DNA of 64,000 nucleotides from Mycobacterium triplex (GTDB lineage: Bacteria; Actinomycetota; Actinomycetes; Mycobacteriales; Mycobacteriaceae). A program made the translations under genes and the position numbers. Positions within the stretch are counted from its first letter, which is position 1. Each line of letters opens with the position of its first letter. Where the stretch lies: assembly GCF_000689255.1 (NCBI RefSeq), contig NZ_HG964447.1, positions 186,001-250,000 on the forward strand, read 5' to 3'. Below, piece after piece: positions 53,630 through 62,000 of the stretch. The notes beneath the pieces were generated by a model. It did not search any database. It was not told the origin of the DNA and saw only the letters and a program-made list of their open reading frames with translations.

Positions 53630-54850
53630 ATGACTCGGGTCTTTTCGGTCGGCACCTATTCGCCACCCTGGACTGTGCGCGACCGCCGGGTCAAGGGACC
53701 CGACGAGGACGCGCTGACCATGGCCGTCGCCGCCGGTCGCGCCGCCGATCCCGGCGCCACGGCGCAACGCGTGGTGCTGGTGTCACGTGACTTTCCGCTG
53801 CTGGAAGGCGGCAACGGCGCGGTGCTATTGGCCGCGTTGTCCCTACCGGCCGACACCCCCGTCGCCGAGGTCCTCGGCGGTGCGCCCGCGGTGCTGGACC
53901 AAATCAGCGGCGCCGGCGACAGCACCCTGGTGATCGCCGCCGACGACAACGACCTCGCGGCGGGGGCCGGCGCTGTCCTCACGGGCGACGGCGGCACCAC
54001 GCTGACCCCGGCGGCGCGCCAGACGCGAAGTCTGCCGCTGACGGCCCGAGGGGAGGACGGCGCGCGCCATGCCTACGTCGACCCCCGGCTGCAACGCGAG
54101 GTGGGGGTGCGTGCCACCCTGACCCGACTGGGCCTGACCGGAACCCCGGCGCTCGCCGCCGTGGCAGGCGTGCCGCTGGCGCAAATCGCGAGCGACTTCG
54201 ACACATCGCGGGCAGTTGCCGAGCCCACCGTCTCCGCCGCGGCGATCATCCGACTGCTGGCCGACGCGATCGAGGCCGGCACCTCGGGCCTGTTGCTCGC
54301 CGTCGAGCAGTCCAGCATCAGCGCGGCCGACCTCGCGGTAGCGGGCACCAACACCCGGATCGCCCGCGATGAGTTCCCGGCGCGGGAGCTACCCAAGACG
54401 CGGGTTGCCGACGGCATCGGCATCCCAATCTCGATGCCCGCGTACGCGCGGGCCTTCGAGCCGAAAATTCGCTGGGAGGCAGCGGTTTTCGACGAGAGCC
54501 CAGGAATCGATGCCGCGCCGCAGTTCCCACCCCGGTTGCGAGTCGACAATGCCGGACGGTTGGCGGCCGAATATCGGCTCGAGTCGCTGCCGCGCACCGG
54601 CACCGTCTACACCCACACCACGGTGCGGATTCCGGTACCCGACCTGCCCAGCCCGTACTCCCTGGCCGTCGTTCAGCTCGACGACAGCCCGGTGCGGGTG
54701 CTGCTGAAAGTCACCGGCGTGCCCGCGGGCGAGGCGACGATCGGTCAGCCGGGCTCCGTAGTGTTGCGCAGGATCGCCATTCGCGCGGGTATTCCCGATT
54801 ACGGTTACGCATTCTGGCCCGGACGGACGCTGCAAGGAGCGGTTGCATGA
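53630..54850 (+). CDS. Thiolase-like/OB-fold (DUF35-type) accessory protein
   Basis: A 406-residue two-domain protein. The N-terminal about 270 residues resemble a thiolase or HMG-CoA-synthase-like fold (VGTYSPPW, DEDALTMAVAAGRAA, GAPAVLDQISGAGDSTLVIAAD) without an evident catalytic Cys. The C-terminal about 110 residues form an OB-fold of the DUF35 type (TGTVYTHTTVRIPV, YSLAVVQLDDSPVRVLLKVTG), with no zinc-ribbon cysteines. It is coupled by a 4-base overlap to the thiolase-like gene. DUF35/thiolase-like pairs act in steroid side-chain retro-aldol or thiolytic cleavage. The start is ATG 53630. Confidence 0.75.
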   Translation: MTRVFSVGTYSPPWTVRDRRVKGPDEDALTMAVAAGRAADPGATAQRVVLVSRDFPLLEGGNGAVLLAALSLPADTPVAEVLGGAPAVLDQISGAGDSTLVIAADDNDLAAGAGAVLTGDGGTTLTPAARQTRSLPLTARGEDGARHAYVDPRLQREVGVRATLTRLGLTGTPALAAVAGVPLAQIASDFDTSRAVAEPTVSAAAIIRLLADAIEAGTSGLLLAVEQSSISAADLAVAGTNTRIARDEFPARELPKTRVADGIGIPISMPAYARAFEPKIRWEAAVFDESPGIDAAPQFPPRLRVDNAGRLAAEYRLESLPRTGTVYTHTTVRIPVPDLPSPYSLAVVQLDDSPVRVLLKVTGVPAGEATIGQPGSVVLRRIAIRAGIPDYGYAFWPGRTLQGAVA

Positions 54851-56007
54851 GAAATGTCGCCATCGTCGGCGCGGGGATGACGCCCTTCGCCGAACACTTC
54901 GAGCTCGGCGTCAAGGATCTCATTCCGATGGCCTACGCCGAGGCGGTTGCCAAGGTTGACAAGGGTGTTCAGAAGTCGGAGATCCAGGCCGCGTGGTTCG
55001 GCGAGCTAGCGACCACCGACGGGTTCCCGTCCGGCATTTTGGCCGACACCTTGGACTTGACGGACATTCCAGTGACGCGCGTCGAAAATGCCTGTGCCAC
55101 CGGTAATGATGCGATTCGCAACGGAACGTTGGCCATCGCCTCCGGCCTCTACGATGTGGTCCTAGTGGTCGGGGCCGACAAGGTTCGCGAAACCTCCTCG
55201 AACACCACGTTCTGGGACTGGGCCGCGATGACCCGCGACAACGCATGGGACTACCCGCTGGGGCTGGTTGCGCCGGCCAACTTCGCGCTGCACGTGATGC
55301 GATATCTGCACGAGTCGCCGGCGACCAAAGAGCACATGGCGATGGTGGCGGTGAAGAACCACTTCCACGCCGTCAAGAACCCGAAAGCTCAACTGCGCTA
55401 CGAGATCACCGTCGAGCAGGCGCTGGCCGCGCCGATCGTGGTCGAACCCTTCGGGCTCTACGACTGCACCCCGCAGAGCGACGGCGCCGCCGCAGTGATC
55501 TTGGCCGCCGAGGACGTCGTCGACCACTACACCGACCGTCCCGTCTGGGTTCGCGGCGTCGGGCTGGGTATGGACCGGGTGATGCACCAGCACAAGACGG
55601 ACATGACCACGTTTCCGCCGACGGTGCGTGCCGCCAAGGCCGCGATGGCGATGGCCGGTGTGACGCCGCGCGACATCGACGTCGCCGAGGTCCACGACTG
55701 CTTCACCGGCGTCGAGCTCATCAGCTACGAAGATCTGGGGTTCGCCAACCGCTTCGAGGCCTACAAGCTGGTGGAAGGCCGCGAACACTATGTGGGCGGA
55801 TCGATTCCGATCAACCCAAGCGGCGGGCTGAAGGCCAAGGGGCATCCGCCGGGAGCTACCGGCGTGGCGCAGTGCTACGAACTGTTCAACCAGCTTCGCG
55901 GAGAAGCCGAGAATCAAGTCGACGGCGCACGAATCGCGTTAGCGCACAACATCGGCGGGCCGACCGCGGTCTCCGCGGTCACCGTCCTTTCCAACCAGAA
56001 GAACTGA
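54847..56007 (+). CDS. Thiolase-family enzyme (SCPx/Ltp-like)
   Basis: A 386-residue thiolase-fold enzyme. The nucleophile Cys is in VENACATGNDAIRNG; HDCF and the C-terminal GGLKAKGHPPGATG give the other active-site elements. The layout matches SCPx/Ltp2-type thiolases or aldolases rather than classical FadA. The ATG at 54847 overlaps the OB-fold gene, implying a complex. It would release acetyl-CoA or propionyl-CoA, or perform a retro-aldol step. An enoyl-CoA hydratase gene follows after 12 bases. Confidence 0.88.
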   Translation: MRNVAIVGAGMTPFAEHFELGVKDLIPMAYAEAVAKVDKGVQKSEIQAAWFGELATTDGFPSGILADTLDLTDIPVTRVENACATGNDAIRNGTLAIASGLYDVVLVVGADKVRETSSNTTFWDWAAMTRDNAWDYPLGLVAPANFALHVMRYLHESPATKEHMAMVAVKNHFHAVKNPKAQLRYEITVEQALAAPIVVEPFGLYDCTPQSDGAAAVILAAEDVVDHYTDRPVWVRGVGLGMDRVMHQHKTDMTTFPPTVRAAKAAMAMAGVTPRDIDVAEVHDCFTGVELISYEDLGFANRFEAYKLVEGREHYVGGSIPINPSGGLKAKGHPPGATGVAQCYELFNQLRGEAENQVDGARIALAHNIGGPTAVSAVTVLSNQKN

Positions 56008-56019
56008 TAGGACCATCAG

Positions 56020-56829
56020 ATGACCACTTCCGAGATCGCCACCCTACCCGGTTACGAAGAGTTTGCGCCGTGGCTGCTGGTGGAGAAGACCGGCAACGTG
56101 CACGTGATCAGCATCAACCGGCCGGAGGCGTTCAACGCCGTCAACGAGGAGGTGCACCACGCATTCGCGACGATCTGGCGGGTATTGGCCGCCGACGACG
56201 ACGTGCGCGCGGTGGTGACAACCGGTGTCGGAAAAGCATTTTCGGCGGGCGGCGACATGGTGATGTTCGGGCGCCTCATCGAGGACCCGGTGGCACGTCA
56301 GTTTCAGATCACCGAGGCCCGCACGGTGTTTCTCGAGGTGATCAATTTCCCCAAGCCGCTGGTGTCGGCCGTCAACGGCCCGGCTGTGGGGCTTGGCTGC
56401 TCGATCGCTTTGTTGAGCGACTTCCTGGTGATGGGGGAGAACAGCTACCTGGCCGACCCGCATGTCGCGGTCGGCTTGGTTGCCGGCGACGGCGGTGCCG
56501 CGATGCTGCCGCTGCTGATCGGCCTGATGAAAGCCAAAGAGTATGTGCTGCTGGGGGATCGGATCACCCCGGCCATCGCGGACAAGCTGAACCTCGTCAC
56601 CAAGGTGGCCACCGACGACACCGTGCTCGACGAGGCGCTCGCGATCGGCGAGCGACTCGCCGGTCTGCCGCCCCAGGCGCTGCGCGCCAGCAAGGTCGCG
56701 ATGAACATGCACCTGTCGCGGGCCGCGCTCGGCGTGCTGGAGTACGCGCTGGCCGAGGAATACACGTCGTTCACAACTCCGGAGTTCCAGGAGCGGGTGG
56801 CCGCGTTTCGGGCGCGCTCGAAGAAGTAG
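56020..56829 (+). CDS. Enoyl-CoA hydratase/isomerase family protein
   Basis: A 269-residue crotonase-fold protein: VGKAFSAGGDMVMFG and VNGPAVGLGCSIALLSDFLVMGE, with DPHVAVGLVAGDGG in the position that often bears the second Glu. The substitution there suggests an isomerase or a special hydratase. Third gene of the plus-strand OB-fold/thiolase/hydratase operon, preceded by ATAGGACCATC. Confidence 0.87.
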   Translation: MTTSEIATLPGYEEFAPWLLVEKTGNVHVISINRPEAFNAVNEEVHHAFATIWRVLAADDDVRAVVTTGVGKAFSAGGDMVMFGRLIEDPVARQFQITEARTVFLEVINFPKPLVSAVNGPAVGLGCSIALLSDFLVMGENSYLADPHVAVGLVAGDGGAAMLPLLIGLMKAKEYVLLGDRITPAIADKLNLVTKVATDDTVLDEALAIGERLAGLPPQALRASKVAMNMHLSRAALGVLEYALAEEYTSFTTPEFQERVAAFRARSKK

Positions 56830-56854
56830 CTTCCAGGGGCCGGCGCGGGAGCGG

Positions 56855-57679
56855 TCAGCGGTAGGCGGTCACTCGCGCGGTGATCGCCACCTTGCCGTCG
56901 TCGCCGATGGCCTGCGCATCGCTCACACCGGTGTTGCGGCCTATCCGCATCGCCGTGCCCTCATAGCGGGATTCGGCGCCGGCGAAAAACGGGCGAAGAA
57001 AGTTCACTCGCAGCGAGCCGGTCTGCAGCAGACCGTCGGCGGGGTCCCGGTTTAGCGCCGCCGATGCCGCGAGCTCCAGGCCGGCGGCGGCGACGCCCCC
57101 GTGCACGATGTCGATGTCGTTGTTCAGGTTGCGGTCCACACGCTGCGCCAGCACCGTCGCCGGACCATCCTGCGCAACGTGCACCGCCATCAAGTCGGCG
57201 AAAGTGGTCTCGCCCGACCGGCGCAGCGTCTCCGGCCGTTGCTGGGGGACGACGTCGCCGGCGTGGATGAAGAACGATCGCACGATGCCGGTGCCGATAA
57301 CCGTGCCGCGATAGGTCAGTGTGCAGATTCCCAGCGACGTGGCACCCAGTGGACCCGGCGAGTGCGCGCTGGCCAGCACTGTGCCGTCGAGGTCACCGAC
57401 ATCGGGGCTGAGGTCCATCGACAGCTCGCTTGACACCGTCCACTGGCCTGGCCGTCTGCGGTAATGGTTGACGATCCCGGCGGCGGCGTCGACGAGGATC
57501 GCCAAGGGGCCCACAGTGGGAGCGCCGGTGTACGGATTGCGGAATCGGTGCATCGGCATCGACAGCACGGCGATGGCCTTGGCCGGGTGTGATTCGACGT
57601 ATTCGATACCGAACCGGACCTGTATCGAGTCCGGTGTCTCGAGATCGTGCTGGTTTACCTGTTCGTCGACGCCGGTCAT
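56855..57679 (-). CDS. Acyl-CoA thioesterase (tandem hotdog)
   Basis: A 274-residue protein with two hotdog domains. The first includes MHRFRNPYTGAPTVGPLAILVDAAAGIVNHYRR; the second has NNDIDIVHGGVAAAGLELAASAAL, a PaaI-type motif with the typical HGG. It would release CoA from a dead-end intermediate. The ATG overlaps the stop of the GntR gene by 4 bases, so regulator and thioesterase are cotranscribed. Confidence 0.82.
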   Translation of the reverse strand: MTGVDEQVNQHDLETPDSIQVRFGIEYVESHPAKAIAVLSMPMHRFRNPYTGAPTVGPLAILVDAAAGIVNHYRRRPGQWTVSSELSMDLSPDVGDLDGTVLASAHSPGPLGATSLGICTLTYRGTVIGTGIVRSFFIHAGDVVPQQRPETLRRSGETTFADLMAVHVAQDGPATVLAQRVDRNLNNDIDIVHGGVAAAGLELAASAALNRDPADGLLQTGSLRVNFLRPFFAGAESRYEGTAMRIGRNTGVSDAQAIGDDGKVAITARVTAYR

Positions 57680-58416
57680 TCGAGAAGGTCTACGACAGTG
57701 GACAATTCGGCCCCGGTCAGGACGAACTCCTCTGCCTTTTGCAGATGGCGCTTCCAGAGCTCGCCGGCCTTCTCGGCGTCGCCGTCCTTGATCATGTCCA
57801 GCACCATCCGGTGAGTCTTGGCCGAGCGGCGGACCGCCTGCTCGGCTCGCGTCCCCTTGGTGGGCTGCAGCGACCGGTTGGCCTTCTCGATGATGTGATG
57901 CAGCATGTCGCTGACGATTTGCAGGGTGCTGTTGCCCGACAACCGCGCGATCGCGGCGTGGAAGTCGGTGAGCTGATCAACGGCTTCGCTGCCGGGATTC
58001 AGCTGCGATTCGCGTTCGACGATCTGCTCGAGTTCGGCGATCACCTTGGGATTGCGGTCCTTGGCCAACTGCTCGACCATCGGAACCTCGAGCGTCACTC
58101 GTGCGTCGTAGACGTCCTTCACCGTGACGCCTTCGTATTCGAGGATCAAGCCGGCGTAGCGGGCGAGCGTTTCGCGCCGGGGGCGCGTGACGCGGGCCCC
58201 ACCGCGTACCCCACGCTGAACCTGAATCAGCGACTCCGATTCGAGCACGCGGAACGCTTCTCGCAGCGTTGGCCGGGACACGCCGAAACGCTCCATCAGC
58301 TCCGATTCCGGCGGCAACATGGTGCCTTCGGTGATCTCGCCGCGGATGAACATCCGCCGCAGCACCGTGGCCACCCGATCGGCCATCTTCGGTTCTCGAA
58401 GACTGGTGACCTCCAT
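57676..58416 (-). CDS. GntR/FadR-family regulator
   Basis: A 246-residue FadR-type regulator. Winged HTH: MLPPESELMERFGVSRPTLREAFRVLESESLIQVQRG. FCD domain: DARVTLEVPMVEQLAKD, FHAAIARLSGNSTLQIVSDMLHHII, TKGTRAEQAVRRSAKTHRMVLDMI. It is paralogous to the GntR protein at 39882-40664. A copy of the 16-bp motif lies 36 bases upstream of its start, so it is the best candidate to bind that motif across the island. Confidence 0.9.
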   Translation of the reverse strand: MEVTSLREPKMADRVATVLRRMFIRGEITEGTMLPPESELMERFGVSRPTLREAFRVLESESLIQVQRGVRGGARVTRPRRETLARYAGLILEYEGVTVKDVYDARVTLEVPMVEQLAKDRNPKVIAELEQIVERESQLNPGSEAVDQLTDFHAAIARLSGNSTLQIVSDMLHHIIEKANRSLQPTKGTRAEQAVRRSAKTHRMVLDMIKDGDAEKAGELWKRHLQKAEEFVLTGAELSTVVDLLE

Positions 58417-58451
58417 TGCAACCTCCGCCGCTGCGAATATGCGAATTAACT

Positions 58452-58467
58452 AACCATTTAGCAGGTT
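58452..58467 (+). promoter_or_regulatory. 16-bp motif, site 3 (putative GntR operator)
   Basis: AACCATTTAGCAGGTT in the divergent gap between the GntR gene and an acyl-CoA dehydrogenase gene end. Matches site 2 at 12 of 16 positions. Confidence 0.55.
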
Positions 58468-58523
58468 AGCCGAAATAGCCGGTTGAGCCGCCAATTCGCG
58501 ACCGTCAGTTAGCAACGTCACCC

Positions 58524-59666
58524 TTAATACCCCATCGCCCGTCCCATGAGGTCCTTCATGATCTCGGTGGTGCCCGCGTAGAGCCGCTGCACCCGCGAGT
58601 CCCGCCAGAGCCTGGCCACTTCATACTCGTTGATATAGCCGTAGCCGCCGTGCAGCTGCAGGCATCGGTCGATGATCTCCCACTGAACTTCGGAGGTCCA
58701 CCATTTCAAGCCTGCGGCATCTTGATCGGTCAGCGTGCCGTCGTTGACCGAGAGCACGCATTGATCGAGATACGTTTGTGCGGCGTCGAGTTTGGTCTGC
58801 ATTTCGGCGAGGAAGTGCCTATTGACCTGAAACTTGCCGATCGGTTGCCCGAACGCGGTGCGCTCCGATGCGTAGGCCTTGGTCAGGTCGAGCGCACGGC
58901 GGGCGGCCGGCAACGCGTAGCAGGCCACGCCGACCCGCTCGCTCGGCAGGTTGGAGACCAGATGATAGAAGCCGCGGTTGAGCTCTCCCACAAGGTTCTC
59001 CTTGGGCACCTTGACATCCTCGAAGAACAATTCGGCAGTGTCGGCGGAGTACTGGCCGATTTTGTCGAGCTTGCGGCCACGGGTGAAACCCTCCATCCCG
59101 TCCTCGATCATCAGCAGGCTGATGCCCTTGTGCCGGGCGGAAGGATCGGTCTTCACAGCCGTCAGCACCAGCTTGGACAGCAGCCCGTTGCTGATGAACG
59201 TCTTCTGGCCGTTGACCACCCAGTGGTCGCCCTCGTCGCGGGCGGTGGTCTTGATGCCGGCCAGGTCGGATCCGGCCGCGGGCTCGGACATCGCGATGGA
59301 ACCGATGTACTCGCCCGCGACGAACTTGGGCAGCCAGCGTTCCTTCTGCTCCTCGGTGGTCAGATCGTTGAGATACGGCACCAGGATGTCGTTCTGCACG
59401 CCCAGGCCGATGCCGACCGAGCCGGTCAGGAACATTTCCTCGGAGATGATCTGGTTGAACCGGAAGTCCTTGACTCCGAGCCCGCCGTACTTCTCGTCGA
59501 ACTCCCAACCGATCAATCCGTGTTCGCCCGCTTCCAGCCAGGCCTCGCGGCTCACCTTGCCGTCGCGTTCCCACTTCTCGACGTTCGGCACGCATTCGCG
59601 TTCGAAAAAGCTCCTTGCGGTGGCGCGGAACTCGTCGTGAATCTCGTCGAAAATGTTGCGGCGCAT
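58524..59666 (-). CDS. Acyl-CoA dehydrogenase (LCAD/IVD-like)
   Basis: A 380-residue acyl-CoA dehydrogenase. Flavin region IGSIAMSEPAAGSDLAGIKTTA and WVVNGQKTFISNG. The usual MCAD-type base position reads LYAGTTEIM, with Ala in place of Glu. Instead LPSERVGVA supplies a Glu at the LCAD/IVD position. The start is ATG 59666 with AGAAGGAAG upstream; a longer open frame overlaps the next gene and is not protein-like. It ends a three-gene acyl-CoA dehydrogenase operon. Confidence 0.9.
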   Translation of the reverse strand: MRRNIFDEIHDEFRATARSFFERECVPNVEKWERDGKVSREAWLEAGEHGLIGWEFDEKYGGLGVKDFRFNQIISEEMFLTGSVGIGLGVQNDILVPYLNDLTTEEQKERWLPKFVAGEYIGSIAMSEPAAGSDLAGIKTTARDEGDHWVVNGQKTFISNGLLSKLVLTAVKTDPSARHKGISLLMIEDGMEGFTRGRKLDKIGQYSADTAELFFEDVKVPKENLVGELNRGFYHLVSNLPSERVGVACYALPAARRALDLTKAYASERTAFGQPIGKFQVNRHFLAEMQTKLDAAQTYLDQCVLSVNDGTLTDQDAAGLKWWTSEVQWEIIDRCLQLHGGYGYINEYEVARLWRDSRVQRLYAGTTEIMKDLMGRAMGY

Positions 59667-59676
59667 ACGCTTCCTT

Positions 59677-60684
59677 CTACTCGGCCCACGTGACGACGGC
59701 CGGCAGGGCGCGGCCGGGTGCCCAGTCCTCGCCGGAGTCCTCGAAGAGTCGCTCGGCGAGCAGCCCTTCGAGCTGATCGTGCGACCCACAGAGCGCGTCG
59801 ACCTGGAATCCGCGAGTGACATAGCGGTGCAGGTCGTGCTCGGCGGTCAGTCCGATTGCCCCGCACACCTGCAGTGCCACGTCGCTGGCGGCGCGGTGTG
59901 CCCGGCCCGCGGCGGCCTTGGCGGCCAGGGCCAACAGCTCGCCGCCGTCTCGCCACGATTCGCCCAGCAACGCCCGCGCGCCCTCGAGCACCGCCGAGGC
60001 ATCGGCCAGTGCATGACGCGGCGATTGAAATGACCCGATCGGTGAGCCGAACTGGACGCGCACGCTGACGTGCTCGACCGCGATGCGCAGCGCCTGCGCG
60101 GCCAGTTCGACCAGTTCGGTGGCCAGACCACGATGGGCCGCGGCGACGGCGTTCTTCCATTCGGTGGAGGCCTCGACCAGCGGGACGTCAAGTGATCCGC
60201 TCACCCGCGTCCAGTGCGTCGACACATCAAAGGTGTCCAGCCGCTGGCCGTCGAGCCGCGTTGCGTCGACCACGCCCGCCGACACCGCGCCCGTCGACCC
60301 GGACACCGGCACCACGATTCGACCCTCCAACGGCCCCAGGACGATGCCCGAGACCCGGTCAGTATCGGAAGCCACCACACCACCGGTGGACAGGTCGGGC
60401 AGCAGCACGTGATCCGCGGGACCGTCGAGCACTGCGGCCAGTTCGGCCAACATGATGCGGTCCAAGCAGTCCGTCAGGGCCAGCGATCTGCCTTGCGCGC
60501 GGAACAACAGGGCGGCCGCCTCGACGGGGTACTCGGCCTCGATCTCCGACCAGCCCAACTCGGCCAGCCGCCCACCGATTGCCAGGTGCTCACCGGCGTT
60601 CTTGCCCGCCAGCTCCTCGAAGAGGCGAAACACCGCCTCTTCGACCATCTGCCACGACTCGTCGGCCGCCGGCGCATTCCTCAT
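59677..60684 (-). CDS. Acyl-CoA dehydrogenase, probably non-catalytic partner
   Basis: A 335-residue acyl-CoA dehydrogenase-fold protein, shorter than the family norm. C-terminal domain: VSVRVQFGSPIGSFQSPRHALADASAVLEGARALL and VCGAIGLTAEHDLHRYVTRGFQVDALCG. No catalytic Glu is evident. It is equivalent in style to the protein at 50403-51500. ATG 60684, preceded by AAGGAG, overlaps the upstream catalytic acyl-CoA dehydrogenase gene by 4 bases, supporting a heteromeric enzyme. Confidence 0.85.
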   Translation of the reverse strand: MRNAPAADESWQMVEEAVFRLFEELAGKNAGEHLAIGGRLAELGWSEIEAEYPVEAAALLFRAQGRSLALTDCLDRIMLAELAAVLDGPADHVLLPDLSTGGVVASDTDRVSGIVLGPLEGRIVVPVSGSTGAVSAGVVDATRLDGQRLDTFDVSTHWTRVSGSLDVPLVEASTEWKNAVAAAHRGLATELVELAAQALRIAVEHVSVRVQFGSPIGSFQSPRHALADASAVLEGARALLGESWRDGGELLALAAKAAAGRAHRAASDVALQVCGAIGLTAEHDLHRYVTRGFQVDALCGSHDQLEGLLAERLFEDSGEDWAPGRALPAVVTWAE

Positions 60685-61883
60685 CGTTTCTCCTTGGGCA
60701 GCCCGAGCAGGTGGTCGGCGATGATGCCACGCTGCACTTCGGCGGTGCCACCCATCACTGTGGCGGCGCGCGAGTACCACCACTCGGCCCGCGCGGTGTC
60801 CAGTTCCGCGCCGCCGCGGCCCGTACCGCCAATCAGGTGCGCCCGCTCGATTTCCAGGATGAGGTCGTTGACCTCCTTCTCGGCGCGGCCGAACAGCAGC
60901 TTGTCGATGCTGCTATCGGCGCCGACCGCCTCGCCCGCGGCCAATCGGCGCACGGTGGTGGCAGTGCGCGCCTGGGCGGCCGACACGTCGACGTACACCC
61001 TGGCAAAGCGCCGGCGCTGCGCGTCGGTAGCGCCGGCGGTCACCATGTGCTCACGCAATCGACCCAATTCGGTGAGCACCTTGTTCAGCACCGCGTAGCC
61101 GTACATGCCGCGTTCGTACTGCATGAGGTGCATCGCCACGGCCCAGCCGCCGTCGACGTCGCCAACGACGCGCTCACCCTCGACTCGGACGTCGTCGAAG
61201 AACACCTCGGCGAGTTCGCGGCGCCCGCTGGCCAGCGCGATGGGGCGAATGGTGACGCCCGGTGCGTCGGCGTCGACCATGATCATCGTCAGCCCGCGGT
61301 GCCGGCTCTCGGGGGTTCCGGTGCGGACCAACGCCAACAGGCGCGTGGCGGTGGGCCCTTGGCTGGTCCAGATCTTCTGGCCGTTGACGACGAATCCTCC
61401 GGCCCCGTCGTCGACCGCGCGGGTGCGCAGGCTGGCCAGGTCGCTGCCCGACTCGGGTTCGGAGAAACTCTGGCCCCACCACTCGGCGCCGCTGAGGTAT
61501 CCCGGCAGGTACGCCGCGGCAAGGTCGGGGGCGAACTTCAACAGTGCGGGGCCGAGGGTCTCCAGCGTCCAGTGCTGGGCCGGAATGGGCAGCATCGCGT
61601 GGCCGAGTTCCTCGAAGTACACCGCACGGTGAATCTCGTTGCCGCCCAATCCGCCTGCGGCCTCCGGCCAGCCGTACCGGTTCCAGCCGTCGGCGTGCAG
61701 CCTGGCCATCACCTGTGCGTCGTGCGCAAGCCCATCCTCGGCACTGGTGAACGCGGCCGCGCGCCAGCCCTCGGCCGCCTCCACATCACGCAGGTAGCGC
61801 CGGAAGTCCTCGCGGTACGTTGCGACGCTGGACAGGTATTCGGGGTGGCGACCGCTATGTAGGGCACTATCGACAGGGGCGGA
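60681..61883 (-). CDS. Acyl-CoA dehydrogenase, catalytic subunit
   Basis: An acyl-CoA dehydrogenase of about 400 residues: WGQSFSEPESGSDLASLRTRA, FVVNGQKIWTSQGPTATR, QYERGMYGYAVLNKVL with a candidate catalytic Glu, and a C-terminal VMGGTAEVQRGIIADHLLGLPKEKR. TTG 61883 is the preferred start, with AAAGGG 7 bases upstream. The frame stays open to GTG 61964, but that extension crosses the putative operator and promoter. First gene of the operon, divergent from the aldehyde dehydrogenase. Confidence 0.85.
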   Translation of the reverse strand, partial: SAPVDSALHSGRHPEYLSSVATYREDFRRYLRDVEAAEGWRAAAFTSAEDGLAHDAQVMARLHADGWNRYGWPEAAGGLGGNEIHRAVYFEELGHAMLPIPAQHWTLETLGPALLKFAPDLAAAYLPGYLSGAEWWGQSFSEPESGSDLASLRTRAVDDGAGGFVVNGQKIWTSQGPTATRLLALVRTGTPESRHRGLTMIMVDADAPGVTIRPIALASGRRELAEVFFDDVRVEGERVVGDVDGGWAVAMHLMQYERGMYGYAVLNKVLTELGRLREHMVTAGATDAQRRRFARVYVDVSAAQARTATTVRRLAAGEAVGADSSIDKLLFGRAEKEVNDLILEIERAHLIGGTGRGGAELDTARAEWWYSRAATVMGGTAEVQRGIIADHLLGLPKEKR

Positions 61884-61930
61884 CAACTGTTGCCCTTTCG
61901 TTGGTTCTCGCGTCTCGCCAGCCGGAGCTG

Positions 61931-61946
61931 AATCCGCTAAACAGTT
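61931..61946 (-). promoter_or_regulatory. 16-bp motif, site 4 (putative operator)
   Basis: Read on the minus strand, AACTGTTTAGCGGATT, matching site 3 at 12 of 16 positions. It lies in the divergent gap between the acyl-CoA dehydrogenase operon and the aldehyde dehydrogenase gene, beside the palindrome GTTATAGATAAC. Confidence 0.45.
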
Positions 61947-62000
61947 ATCTATAACAAGGTACACTAGCCCACGCCGACAATTCTGCGAGAGGGAGCGCCA

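Noticed and set aside
55245..56864. A 539-codon plus-strand frame across the thiolase and hydratase genes
   Set aside because: It is a GC-driven shadow, very Arg-rich, of two well-recognised genes in the other frame.
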